Below the pieces are notes generated by a model. It was not told the DNA's origin, ran no database searches, and was given only the letters and a program-made list of their open reading frames with translations. From assembly GCA_036525535.1 (NCBI GenBank), contig DATDAH010000245.1:1-22132 (forward strand): 22,132 nucleotides of DNA. Reading direction: 5' to 3'. Numbering within the stretch: the stretch's first letter is position 1; every line of letters starts with the position of its first letter. The position numbers were made by a program, and so were the translations under genes. This stretch comes from DATDAH01 sp036525535. Its GTDB lineage: Bacteria; Actinomycetota; Acidimicrobiia; Acidimicrobiales; DATDAH01. Below, piece after piece: positions 1-7,885 of the stretch.

Positions 1-40
1 ACCCAACATGGGCTTCCTGTCGGCCGCCTCCGGAACGCAT
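1..40 (-). CDS. 5' end of a gene following cysS (partial, unidentified)
   Basis: Downstream of cysS on the minus strand, an ATG at 40-38 overlaps the cysS TGA (42-40) as TGATG, which is typical translational coupling. It would encode MRSGGGRQEAHVG before the window ends. A second candidate start in another frame is the ATG at 9-7, which has a better ribosome site (AGGAA a few bases upstream), so the exact start is uncertain. In many actinobacteria the gene after cysS is a TrmH/RlmB-type rRNA methyltransferase. That is only a synteny guess here, because the visible residues are too few to identify anything. Confidence 0.3.
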   Translation of the reverse strand, partial: MRSGGGRQEAHVG

Positions 41-1392
41 CAAGCGAGGTGGACCCTGGTGCCTTCCGGTGTGTCCTCGACCTCCCAGCCGAGAGACTTG
101 AGCTCGTCTCGCAGGGCGTCGGCCCGGGCGAAGTCCTTGGCCGCCCGGGCCTCGTCCCGTTCGGCGGCCAACGCCGTGATCTCGGTGGGCACCTCGCCAC
201 CGGCTGCCTTGATGTCGATGCCCACTGCCCGGGTGCTCTCGCCGATCGTGGCCCAGGCCGTCGCCGCCGAGGCCGGGTCGCCGCCGTCCAGCGCCGTGTT
301 GGCCGAGGTGGCCAGGCCGAAGAGCTGGGCCACGACGGCCGGGGTGTCCATGTCGTCGTCCATGAGGGACCGGAAGCGATCCAGCTCGGCCTCGTCGGCC
401 TCGCCCGGGTCCACACCGACCATCCGGCGGGCCAGGGCGTCAAAGGTGGCCAAGGCGGCCGAGGCCGAGGCCGCCGTCTCCCGGTTGACCTCGACGGGTG
501 AGCGGTAGTGGGCCTGCAGGACCAGCAGCCGGTAGGCCCGCGGGTCGGCCGAGGTGGCCAGGTCGAGCAGGTCGGTGTAGTTGCCGAGGGACTTGGACAT
601 CTTCTCCCCCGCCACCTCGACGAACCCGTTGTGGACCCAGTGCCGGGCGAACGCCTTGCCCAAGGCCTTGGCCTGCGCCCACTCGTTCTCGTGGTGGGGG
701 AACGCCAGGTCCTGGCCACCGCCGTGGATGTCGAAGCCCTCGCCCAGCAACTCGAGCGACATGACCACGCACTCGGTGTGCCAGCCCGGCCGGCCCGGTC
801 CCCACGGCGAGTCCCACGTCGGCTCGCCCGGCTTGGCCTTCTTCCAGAGCACGAAGTCCAGGGGCGAGTGCTTCTCGTCGTTGACCTCGACGCGGGCCCC
901 GGAGCGCAGCGAGTCCAGCGACTGGCGGGCCAGCGTGCCGTAGCCCTCGATGCCTTCGGTCGCCAGGTAGACGCCGTCGCTGGTCTCATACGCCCGGTCG
1001 GCGGCGATCAGGTCGGCGATGAGCTGGACCATCTGGTCCACGTAGGCGGTGGCGTGGGGGTCGAAGGTCGGGCGCTCGACCCCGATGAGGTCCATGCCCT
1101 CGTACCACTTGGCCTCGAACTCGACGGCCACCTCGGCGGGGTCGCGACCCTCAGCCTCCCCCTTGTTGATGATCTGGTCGTCGATGTCGGTGATGTTGGA
1201 GACATAGGTGACCTCGAGCCCGCTCCACTCGAGGTACCGACGCAGGATGTCGAACACCAGGCTGAAGCGCCCGTGGCCCAGGTGGGGCGGCCCGTAGACG
1301 GTCGGGCCACAGACGTACATCGTCGCGTGGCCCGGTTCACGGAACTCCACGGGGCGGGCGCGGCCGGCAGCGGTGTCGAACAGCGAGAGCAC
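40..1392 (-). CDS. cysS: Cysteinyl-tRNA synthetase (CysRS)
   Basis: Charges tRNA-Cys with cysteine in the cytoplasm (class I synthetase). The product is 450 residues, a normal CysRS length. Seen in the sequence: the HIGH motif as HLGH at 37-40, the zinc ligands C28, C208, H234 and E237-238 region (PHHENE), KMSKS at 264-268, and a C-terminal DALR-like region ending in ADALRDELKSLGWEVEDTPEG. The GTG start at 1392 is chosen because it places 24 residues before MYVCGPTVY, as in E. coli CysRS where the zinc Cys is also residue 28; the ATG at MYVCGP would truncate the fold. The mycothiol ligase MshC is a paralogue, but the full length and C-terminal domain favour CysRS. The gene is divergent from valS across 87 bp. 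Confidence 0.96.
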   Translation of the reverse strand: MLSLFDTAAGRARPVEFREPGHATMYVCGPTVYGPPHLGHGRFSLVFDILRRYLEWSGLEVTYVSNITDIDDQIINKGEAEGRDPAEVAVEFEAKWYEGMDLIGVERPTFDPHATAYVDQMVQLIADLIAADRAYETSDGVYLATEGIEGYGTLARQSLDSLRSGARVEVNDEKHSPLDFVLWKKAKPGEPTWDSPWGPGRPGWHTECVVMSLELLGEGFDIHGGGQDLAFPHHENEWAQAKALGKAFARHWVHNGFVEVAGEKMSKSLGNYTDLLDLATSADPRAYRLLVLQAHYRSPVEVNRETAASASAALATFDALARRMVGVDPGEADEAELDRFRSLMDDDMDTPAVVAQLFGLATSANTALDGGDPASAATAWATIGESTRAVGIDIKAAGGEVPTEITALAAERDEARAAKDFARADALRDELKSLGWEVEDTPEGTRVHLA

Positions 1393-1479
1393 AGCGAGAC
1401 GGTACCGAGGTCCCTGCCTCACGCCGGGGAGGTTTCGTCTTCGGACCGAGTGACCCCCACCGGTAGCTTGGGCCGGATC
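1393..1479. promoter_or_regulatory. cysS/valS divergent intergenic region
   Basis: These 87 bp must carry the promoters for both synthetase genes. On the plus strand TAGCTT at 1464-1469 fits an actinobacterial -10 (TAnnnT) and would give a very short or absent leader for valS. I see no convincing -35, no Shine-Dalgarno for either gene, and no room for a T-box leader. The role follows from position; the -10 is weak inference. Confidence 0.3.
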
Positions 1480-4071
1480 ATGAGCCCAGAGCGGTCCGTT
1501 CCCGACAAGCCCTCGCTGGAAGGCCTCGAAGCGCGCTGGGGCGAGGAATGGGAGCGCGAGGGGACCTACCGCTTCGACCGGACCAAGACCCGTGACCAGA
1601 TCTACTCGGTCGACACGCCTCCGCCGACCGTCAGTGGCTCCCTGCACGTGGGCCACGTGTTCTCGTTCACCCACACCGACACGATCGTGCGCTACCAGCG
1701 CATGCGGGGCCGCGAGTGCTTCTACCCCATGGGCTGGGACGACAACGGCGTGCCCACCGAGCGTCGCGTGGAGAACTTCTACGGGGTGCGCTGTGACCCC
1801 TCGCTGCCCTACGACCCCGATTTCCGGCCCCCGGCCGAGCCCCCGAAGGGCAACCGTCGGGACGATCTCGTGCGCTGCTCGCGGCGCAACTTCATCGATC
1901 TCTGCTTCGGCCTCACCGCCGAGGACGAGCAGGCCTTCGAGGAGCTGTGGCGGCATCTCGGGCTGTCGGTGGACTGGTCCCTGACCTACACCACGATCAA
2001 CGACCAGTCCCGCCGAGCGAGCCAGCGGGCATTCCTGCACAACCTCGCCCGGGGCGAGGCCTACCAGTCCGAGGCCCCGACGCTCTGGGACGTCCGCTTC
2101 GAGATGGCGGTCTCCCAGGCCGAGTTGGAGGACCGCGAGCAGCCCGGGGCCTACCACCAGGTGGCGTTCGGGCGGGACGGCGGTGACCCGCTGGTCATCG
2201 ACACGACCCGGCCCGAGCTCATCCCCGCCTGCGTCGCCCTCGTCGCCCACCCCGACGACGAGCGCTACCAGCCGTTCTTCGAGACCCAGGTCCGGACTCC
2301 GTTGTTCGGCGTCCCGGTCCCGGTCAAGGCCCACCGCCTCGCCGACCCGGAGAAGGGCACCGGCATCGCCATGATCTGCACCTTCGGCGACACCACCGAC
2401 GTGACCTGGTGGCGGGAGCTGGACCTGCCCGTGCGGGCCGTCGTGGGTCGGAACGGCCGGCTGCTCCCCGACGCCCCCCACGAGTTCACCGACGAGGCCA
2501 CCGACCTCTACGAGTCCGAGCTCGCCGGTAAGACCCTGTTCAGCGCCAAAGAGCGCATCGTCGAGCTGCTGGGCGAGGCCGGAGCCCTGCGGGGCGAGCC
2601 CCGCAAGATCACCCACCCGGTGAAGTTCTACGAGAAGGGCGACAAGCCCCTCGAGATCGTCACCTCCCGTCAGTGGTACATCCGCAACGGCGGGCGGGAG
2701 GACGACCTGCGGCAGGCCCTCATCGCCCGGGGCAAGGAGCTCGACTGGCACCCCGGCTACATGCGGGCGAGGTACGAGGATTGGATCGAGGGCCTCAACG
2801 GCGACTGGCTGATCAGCCGCCAGCGCTACTTCGGCGTGCCCATCCCGGTCTGGTACGGCGTCGGGCCCGACGGCGAGGTCGACCACGACACCGTGCTCGT
2901 GCCCGACGAGGACGCCCTCCCGGTCGATCCGACCTCCGAGGCGCCTCCCGGCTTCGACGAGGGCCAGCGCGGCCAACCGGGCGGCTTCGTGGGGGAGGCC
3001 GACATCATGGACACCTGGGCCACGTCCTCGCTCACCCCCCAGATCGTGGGCGGGTGGGTCGACGACGACGACCTGTTCCAGCGGGTCTTCCCGATGGACC
3101 TGCGCCCCCAGGGCCACGACATCATCCGCACCTGGCTGTTCTCGACCGTGGTGCGGTCCCACTTCGAGCACGACACCGCCCCCTGGCGGCACGCCGCCGT
3201 CTCCGGCTGGATCCTCGACCCGGACCGCAAGAAGATGTCGAAGTCCAAGGGCAACGTCGTCACGCCGATGGCCATCCTCGACCAGTACGGATCCGACGCC
3301 GTGCGCTACTGGTCCGCCAACGGCCGGCCGGGCACCGACACCGCGCTGGACGAGGGCCAGATGAAGGTCGGGCGACGCCTGGCCATCAAGGTCCTCAACG
3401 TCAGCAAGTTCGTGCTGAAGCTGGGTGACACCCCGCCGCCCCCTGACGCCCGCATCACCCACCCGGTCGACCGAGCCATGATCGCCCGCCTCGCCACGCT
3501 CGTGGACCAGGCCACCTCGGCGTTCGAGGGCTACGACTACGCCCGGGCCCTGGAGCGCACCGAGTCCTTCTTCTGGTGGTTCTGCGACGACCATGTCGAG
3601 CTGGTCAAGGGCCGGGCCTACGGCAACGAGGACGCCGCCGGCGACGCCGCGGGGTCCGACTCCGCCCGGGCCGCGCTCGAGGAGGCCCTCGGCGTCCTCC
3701 TCCGCCTGCTGGCCCCGATCCTGCCCTACGCCACCGAAGAGGCGTGGTCCTGGTGGCGGGAGGGGTCGATCCACCGCGCCCCGTGGCCCGACCCGACCGA
3801 GGTGGTCATGGACGCGGGCGACGGCGATCCCCTGGTCACCGAGGTGGCCAGCGCCGTCCTGTCCGAGGTGCGCAAGGCCAAGACCGAAGCCGGGGTCTCC
3901 CTGCGGGCCGACGTCGAGTCGGTCGTCGTGCGCGACACCCCCGAGCGACTGGCCGCCCTGGCCCGGGCCGCCGACGACGTCCAGGACGCGGCCAAGGCCG
4001 CGTCCGTGTCGACCGAGGATGACGACACCTTCTCGGTGTCCGTCGTCCTCGCCCCGGTCGCCGAGGGCTAA
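1480..4071 (+). CDS. valS: Valyl-tRNA synthetase, type 2 (archaeal/rickettsial-like)
   Basis: Class I synthetase that charges tRNA-Val. The product is 863 residues. Motifs seen: HVGH at 56-59, GWDDNGVPTER near 88, the editing (CP1) region in the middle, the active-site block MDTWATSSLTPQI from 510, and KMSKSKGN from 585. The WATSSLTPQI block and the lack of a long C-terminal coiled-coil arm are features of the type-2 ValRS family (archaea, Rickettsia, many actinobacteria), unlike the E. coli type. The ATG at 1480 is chosen because homology begins there (KPSLEGLEARWGEEW); the open frame further upstream is antisense to cysS. Its TAA (4069-4071) overlaps the stop codon of the convergent channel gene by two bases. 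Confidence 0.96.
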   Translation: MSPERSVPDKPSLEGLEARWGEEWEREGTYRFDRTKTRDQIYSVDTPPPTVSGSLHVGHVFSFTHTDTIVRYQRMRGRECFYPMGWDDNGVPTERRVENFYGVRCDPSLPYDPDFRPPAEPPKGNRRDDLVRCSRRNFIDLCFGLTAEDEQAFEELWRHLGLSVDWSLTYTTINDQSRRASQRAFLHNLARGEAYQSEAPTLWDVRFEMAVSQAELEDREQPGAYHQVAFGRDGGDPLVIDTTRPELIPACVALVAHPDDERYQPFFETQVRTPLFGVPVPVKAHRLADPEKGTGIAMICTFGDTTDVTWWRELDLPVRAVVGRNGRLLPDAPHEFTDEATDLYESELAGKTLFSAKERIVELLGEAGALRGEPRKITHPVKFYEKGDKPLEIVTSRQWYIRNGGREDDLRQALIARGKELDWHPGYMRARYEDWIEGLNGDWLISRQRYFGVPIPVWYGVGPDGEVDHDTVLVPDEDALPVDPTSEAPPGFDEGQRGQPGGFVGEADIMDTWATSSLTPQIVGGWVDDDDLFQRVFPMDLRPQGHDIIRTWLFSTVVRSHFEHDTAPWRHAAVSGWILDPDRKKMSKSKGNVVTPMAILDQYGSDAVRYWSANGRPGTDTALDEGQMKVGRRLAIKVLNVSKFVLKLGDTPPPPDARITHPVDRAMIARLATLVDQATSAFEGYDYARALERTESFFWWFCDDHVELVKGRAYGNEDAAGDAAGSDSARAALEEALGVLLRLLAPILPYATEEAWSWWREGSIHRAPWPDPTEVVMDAGDGDPLVTEVASAVLSEVRKAKTEAGVSLRADVESVVVRDTPERLAALARAADDVQDAAKAASVSTEDDDTFSVSVVLAPVAEG

Positions 4072-5096
4072 GTCGGCGCCTCACCGTCCGCGGTGCCGGG
4101 CTCACCGGTGAGAGCGGACTCGTCCTCCGGGTTGCGGAGCCAGAGGGTGCGCTGGGGGAAGGGGATCTCGATGCCCTCGTCCTCCAGGCGTTCGGCGATC
4201 CGGAGCTGGAGCTCGCGCGTCACCGCGTACTGCCGGCCGGGACGGACCTTGAGGACCAGGCGGATCGTGACCCCGTCGGCCGCCAGGTGCTGGATGCCCC
4301 ACATGTCGGGGGGCTCGAGCACGTCCATCTCCCAGTCGGGATCGGCGCCCAAGCCGTCGCCCACCTCCTGGACCACGTCCATGGCCCGGCGCAGGTCGGT
4401 CCCATAGGCCACGGAGACGTCGAGCTTGGAGCGGGACCACCCCTTGGTGGCGTTGCCCACCTTGAGGATCTCGCCGTTGGCGACCGTCCAGAGCACGCCG
4501 TCGACGTCGCGCACCTTGGTCGACCGGAGCGAGACGGCTTCGACCGTGCCGCTGACGTCCTGCAGGTCGATGGTGTCCCCCGGACCGAACTGGTCCTCGC
4601 TCACGATGAAGACGCCGGAGAGGTAGTCCCGCACGACCTGCTGGGCCCCGAAGCCGAGGGCCACGCCGGCGATGCCCGCTCCGGCGATCAGCGGGCCCAG
4701 GTTGATGTTCAGCTCACCCAGGGCCACGAGGCCGGCGATGACCCAGATGATCGTGCTGACCACGCTGCCGAGCACATTCTCCAGTGCCCCCATCCGGGCG
4801 TAGACCCGAACCGGATCGGGGGCGGCGGCGCCGACGACGGCTTTCTGGCCGACCTTGCCGAGGGCGCCCTCGTCCGCGCTGGTGGCGAGGCGCCGGGCGG
4901 TGCGCCGGATGATGCGACGGGCGATGCGGGTGGCCACCCAGGCCACCAGCAGGATCAGGACGATGCGCAGGGGGACGTCGACCAGCCAGTTGGCGACCTC
5001 GGCCAAGGCCGCGTTGCCGGTCCAGTCGTAGACGTTGCGGCAGGCGACGCCGGGGTCGTCGCCACACGCCTGGGCGAGGGTGTCGGCGAGGATCAC
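4068..5096 (-). CDS. MscS-family small-conductance mechanosensitive channel
   Basis: Membrane channel that releases solutes when turgor rises. The product is 342 residues. A hydrophobic helix lies at about 41-60 and is followed by an Arg-rich stretch. A second helix lies at about 108-127, and a pore-lining TM3-like Gly/Ala helix at about 134-165 contains GAGIAGVALGFGAQQVVRDYLSG, a hallmark of MscS. The MscS beta domain follows (DTIDLQDVSGTVEAVSLRSTKVRDVDG, then the VANGEI loop) with an alpha/beta cytoplasmic vestibule to about 320. The start is GTG at 5096. It lies 30 bp after the NirK-like gene on the same strand, so it may be co-transcribed with it. The last codons overlap the valS stop. 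Exact channel subtype (MscS versus YnaI-like) is not resolvable here. Confidence 0.93.
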   Translation of the reverse strand: MILADTLAQACGDDPGVACRNVYDWTGNAALAEVANWLVDVPLRIVLILLVAWVATRIARRIIRRTARRLATSADEGALGKVGQKAVVGAAAPDPVRVYARMGALENVLGSVVSTIIWVIAGLVALGELNINLGPLIAGAGIAGVALGFGAQQVVRDYLSGVFIVSEDQFGPGDTIDLQDVSGTVEAVSLRSTKVRDVDGVLWTVANGEILKVGNATKGWSRSKLDVSVAYGTDLRRAMDVVQEVGDGLGADPDWEMDVLEPPDMWGIQHLAADGVTIRLVLKVRPGRQYAVTRELQLRIAERLEDEGIEIPFPQRTLWLRNPEDESALTGEPGTADGEAPT

Positions 5097-5126
5097 GCCC
5101 CCACGTCTACCAGCCGCCGGGCCTGA

Positions 5127-6539
5127 TCAGTGGCCCCCACCACTGCCCGGGAGCTCGACGTCGCCGGCCTGGAAGAGCCCCAGCGCCCCCTTGCCGACGT
5201 TGGCGAACTTGTGGGTCACCATCGGGTAGAAGCCCTCCTCGGCCAAGCTGAACTCCACGAACCCCCCTTGGGCGGGTTGGAGATCCAGGACCTGCGAGCC
5301 GCCGCGGCGGTCGTCGGGTTGCAGGAGGTAGGTGCCCTCCTTCCACACCGTGTCGAAGATCGTGCCCACGATGTGGAAGGCCGAGTTCTCCGAAGGGCCG
5401 TCGTCGACGACCCAGACCCGGATGCGCTCGTCGGCCTCGACCCGGATGGGGTGGAACATGTACTGGTTCCAGTAGCCGTTGAAGACAACGGCGTCGAAGT
5501 CCTCGTTCATCATGGCGTCGAGGTCGCCTGGCTCGCCCGGGGGGCCGAGGTAGATCTCGGACTGGAGCATCACGAACTCGTGGTCCACCGGCGCCAGGTC
5601 CGGCGGGTCGATGATGATCGCGCCGAACATCCCGTTGCCGATGTGGTGCAGCGCCGGGGCCGTGCCGCAGTGGTACATGAAGGCGCCCGCGTACTCGGCC
5701 CGGTACTGGTAGCGCAGGCGCTCGCCGGGCTCGATGGTGCGCATCTCGTCGTCCCAGGCCACCCGGCTGGCGTGGAAGTCGATCGAGTGGCCGATGGCGC
5801 CGTCGTTGACGAGCGTGACGGTGAAGAGGTCACCGACATGACCCCGCAGGACCGGCCCACCCATGCGGGGCGGGCCCTGGTCGGCACCCCGGCCCTCCAC
5901 GAAGGTCCAGGCCTGCTGGGTCACCCCCGGTGCCACCTCGACCTCGGCCTCGACCGCGTGCAGGGTGATGCGGTGCTCGGTGGCGCCCGGCGCGGGAGCC
6001 AGCGCGGGGTCGAAGGGCTCCCAGTCCGCCGCCGGCACGGCCTCGGGATCGATGACCGCGGCGTCGGTCGACGGGCCCGCGGCCGCCGTCGCCCCCGCCG
6101 GTGCCGCCCCGGTGACCATGATCATCATCTCCATGCCCGCCTCCCGGTGGCCGGGGACGGTGCACCACGCCGACGTGGACGCGTCGATCACGCCCAGGCT
6201 GACGCCCTCGACGGTCGCCCCGGGGTCGATCATCTCGGTGCCGGTCTCCCCGCCCAGCCTGAGGTCGTGGGGCATCGTGCCGTCGTTGGTGACGTTCACG
6301 ATCACCTGCGTCCCCGCCGGGACCTCGAGGGTCGACGGGGCCACTGCGAACTCCGTCAGGGACACATCGACGGTCTGGGTGCCGCCACCGCTCGAGGCAC
6401 CGGTCCCCGACTCGTCGCCACTCGCCATGATCACGCCGGTCAGCGCCAGGACCAGGGCCAGTGCGGACAGCAGGGCGATCAGGGCCAGCGCCGACCCCAC
6501 CCGGTCGCCGCCGTGGGTGTCCTTCGTCGTCTCGCTCAT
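5127..6539 (-). CDS. Three-cupredoxin copper protein, NirK-like (copper nitrite reductase/multicopper oxidase family)
   Basis: 470 residues. A single membrane anchor or uncleaved signal lies at about 14-39, then a Ser/Gly linker. Domain 1 (about 54-144) is a cupredoxin with a full type-1 copper set: H91, C126, H131, M136. Domains 2 and 3 (about 185-465) align with copper nitrite reductase. H251, C291, H299 and M304 form a type-1 site. H256, H290 and H443 form the type-2 site. D254 and H389 match the catalytic Asp98/His255 pair. The second His of the NirK IGGHGDYVW motif is absent (VGTIFDTVW). Fusion of an N-terminal cupredoxin to NirK is known (Hyphomicrobium type). The likely role is periplasmic/extracytoplasmic nitrite reduction to NO, with domain 1 as electron relay; another copper oxidase activity remains possible. 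The ATG at 6539 has GAGAGGA about 6 nt upstream. Confidence 0.82.
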   Translation of the reverse strand: MSETTKDTHGGDRVGSALALIALLSALALVLALTGVIMASGDESGTGASSGGGTQTVDVSLTEFAVAPSTLEVPAGTQVIVNVTNDGTMPHDLRLGGETGTEMIDPGATVEGVSLGVIDASTSAWCTVPGHREAGMEMMIMVTGAAPAGATAAAGPSTDAAVIDPEAVPAADWEPFDPALAPAPGATEHRITLHAVEAEVEVAPGVTQQAWTFVEGRGADQGPPRMGGPVLRGHVGDLFTVTLVNDGAIGHSIDFHASRVAWDDEMRTIEPGERLRYQYRAEYAGAFMYHCGTAPALHHIGNGMFGAIIIDPPDLAPVDHEFVMLQSEIYLGPPGEPGDLDAMMNEDFDAVVFNGYWNQYMFHPIRVEADERIRVWVVDDGPSENSAFHIVGTIFDTVWKEGTYLLQPDDRRGGSQVLDLQPAQGGFVEFSLAEEGFYPMVTHKFANVGKGALGLFQAGDVELPGSGGGH

Positions 6540-6645
6540 GGCGGGTCCTCTCTCGGTCTCCGCATCTTCCCTACACGGAGGAGCTGTTCCCAGAGCCAAT
6601 GGTCCCGACCCGCTTTCGGAGGAAAATCTGCTACAAATCTCGCGG
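6540..6645. promoter_or_regulatory. Divergent control region, copper protein / HTH-TOBE regulator
   Basis: A 106-bp spacer between two outward-facing genes. Just before the regulator it turns AT-rich: AAATCT at 6624-6629 is repeated at 6635-6640, a direct repeat with an 11-bp (one helical turn) period. TACAAA at 6632-6637 could be a -10 placing transcription start at or near the ATG at 6646, so the regulator mRNA may be leaderless. GGAGGAAA at 6620-6625 is too far (over 20 nt) to serve that ATG. Regulator binding here is inference. Confidence 0.4.
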
Positions 6646-7047
6646 ATGCACGATTTCCGGATGGGAGAAGCCGCAGCCCTGCTCGGCGTGAGCGTGGACA
6701 CCGTGCGCCGCTGGGCCGACGACGGTCGGCTGGTGACCCGGCGGACCGAAGGTGGGCACCGCCTGGTCGACGCCGCCGACCTGGCCCGCCTGGCCGCCGC
6801 CCTGGCCGATGCCCCCGAGCCGGGGGTCATCGCCGGCGCGTCCGCCCGCAACCGGCTCACCGGCCTGGTGACGCGGGTCGTGCGGGACGGGGTGATGGCC
6901 CAGGTCGACCTCCAGGCCGGGCCGTTCCGGATCGTGTCGCTCATGAGCCGCGAGGCGGCCGACGAGCTCGGCCTCGAGCCCGGCGTCGTGGCCGTGGCCA
7001 CGGTCAAGGCCACCAACGTGGTCATCGAGATCCCGGAGCGGCCGTGA
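6646..7047 (+). CDS. HTH (excisionase/MerR-like) - TOBE regulator, probable molybdate sensor
   Basis: 133 residues. The N-terminus (about 3-50) is an excisionase/BldC-like winged helix: GEAAALLGVSVDTVRRWADDGRL, then RRTEGGHRLVDAADLARL. From about 68 (RNRLTGLVTRVVRDGVMAQVDL) to the end is a TOBE/Mop-like domain that in ModE, ModC and molbindins binds oxyanions such as molybdate. The family commonly sits next to mod transport genes in actinobacteria, as here, so a molybdate-responsive repressor or activator of modBC and perhaps of the divergent copper gene is likely. The ATG at 6646 is preferred over the in-frame ATG at 6661, because MHDFRMGEAA matches the usual N-terminus. Its TGA is followed five bases later by a strong hairpin. 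Confidence 0.85.
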   Translation: MHDFRMGEAAALLGVSVDTVRRWADDGRLVTRRTEGGHRLVDAADLARLAAALADAPEPGVIAGASARNRLTGLVTRVVRDGVMAQVDLQAGPFRIVSLMSREAADELGLEPGVVAVATVKATNVVIEIPERP

Positions 7048-7051
7048 CCCA

Positions 7052-7107
7052 CCCGTTCTGGCCTCCGATCTACCGCCCATGACCGGCAGATCGGGAGCCA
7101 GAACCGG
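7052..7107 (+). terminator. Strong hairpin after the HTH-TOBE gene (CGTTCTGGC-type palindrome)
   Basis: Two 20-base arms, CCCGTTCTGGCCTCCGATCT (7052-7071) and AGATCGGGAGCCAGAACCGG (7088-7107), pair with 17 Watson-Crick pairs, one G-U and two mismatches around a 16-base loop. The loop holds the ATG at 7079 that opens the longest modB frame. There is no U-tract. It may be an actinobacterial-type terminator or attenuator between the regulator and modB. Its outer bases recur in two other hairpins in this window. Confidence 0.75.
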
Positions 7108-7129
7108 AGAGGGGGGTGGGGTCCTGCCC

Positions 7130-7885
7130 GTGCTCGGGGTCGGGGCCGCGGTCTTCCTCGCCCTCCCGCTGGTCGCGCTGCTCCAGCGCACGCCGTGGCG
7201 ACAGCTGGGGTCGCTGCTCACCGAGCCGGAGGCGACCGAGGCCCTCCGCCTCTCGCTGGTGGTGGCCGTGACGGCCACCGTGCTGGCGACGGTGTTCGGG
7301 GTACCCCTGGCCTGGCTGCTGGCCCGGACCCGCTTTCCCGGCCGATCCCTGGTGCGGGCCCTCGTTCTCCTGCCCATGGTGCTGCCACCGGTGGTCGGGG
7401 GCGTGGCCCTCCTGTTCGCCCTCGGCCGCCGAGGCCTGGTCGGCCAGTACCTGGACGAGTGGTTCGGGATCACGCTCCCGTTCACGACCGCCGGCGCCAT
7501 CGTCGCCGTCACCTTCGTGGCCCTCCCCTTCCTGGTCATCACCGTCGAGTCCGGCCTGCGCTCCCTCGATCCCGGCTACGAGGAGGCGGCCCGCACGCTC
7601 GGGGCCAGCCGGCTGGCCACCTTCTGGCGGGTCACGGTCCCCCTCCTGGCTCCGCAGCTGGCGGCCGGGGCGGCGCTGGCCTTCGCCCGGGCCCTGGGCG
7701 AGTTCGGGGCCACGATCACCTTCGCCGGCAACGTGCAGGGCCGGACCCGGACCCTGCCGCTCGCCGTCTATGTCGCGCTCCAGACCGACCGGGAGGCCGC
7801 CCTCGCCCTGTCCGTGGTCCTGCTGGCGGTGTCCCTCACCGTCCTCGTGCTGCTCCGGGACCGCATCGTCGGCGGCCCGTCGTGA
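7130..7885 (+). CDS. modB: Molybdate ABC transporter permease ModB
   Basis: Inner-membrane permease of a molybdate importer, 251 residues from the GTG at 7130. The BPD_transp_1 fold is clear: six or so hydrophobic segments, LLARTRFPGRSLVRALVLLPMVLPPVVGGVALL (typical of ModB), and the EAA loop EEAARTLGASRLATFWRVTVPLLAP that docks on the ATPase. I choose GTG 7130 over the first in-frame ATG (7079). The ATG sits in the loop of the 7052-7107 hairpin with no ribosome site, and it would add only a low-complexity MTGRSGARTGEGGG leader. The GTG has GGGGTGGGG about 8 nt upstream and begins at the first helix. Its TGA overlaps the modC GTG. No modA (binding protein) gene lies beside it. Confidence 0.9.
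   Translation: MLGVGAAVFLALPLVALLQRTPWRQLGSLLTEPEATEALRLSLVVAVTATVLATVFGVPLAWLLARTRFPGRSLVRALVLLPMVLPPVVGGVALLFALGRRGLVGQYLDEWFGITLPFTTAGAIVAVTFVALPFLVITVESGLRSLDPGYEEAARTLGASRLATFWRVTVPLLAPQLAAGAALAFARALGEFGATITFAGNVQGRTRTLPLAVYVALQTDREAALALSVVLLAVSLTVLVLLRDRIVGGPS

Noticed and set aside
40..1392. MshC (mycothiol cysteine ligase)
   Set aside because: Length, the C-terminal tRNA-binding region and position next to valS fit CysRS better.
1393..1479. T-box leader for valS
   Set aside because: 87 bp shared by two genes is too short, and no T-box sequence or terminator/antiterminator pair is seen.
1393..3774. A minus-strand frame running open from cysS through most of valS
   Set aside because: It is antisense to valS, with Gly/Val/Asp/Arg-rich composition and no motifs. 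GC-rich codon bias leaves this antisense frame free of stops; the real CysRS begins at 1392.
5127..6539. Two-domain small laccase
   Set aside because: The HxH pairs that bind the trinuclear copper cluster are absent. Single His per type-2 position plus the IDFH and YHC patterns fit NirK.
5130..7082. A long plus-strand frame antisense to the copper protein
   Set aside because: It is opposite a gene with complete copper-ligand motifs and has no motifs of its own. Only the other plus frame from 6646 (HTH-TOBE) is real.
7048..7129. Moco riboswitch before modB
   Set aside because: The region is a single long hairpin, without the multi-helix core expected of that riboswitch, and it shares arms with gene-end hairpins elsewhere in the window.
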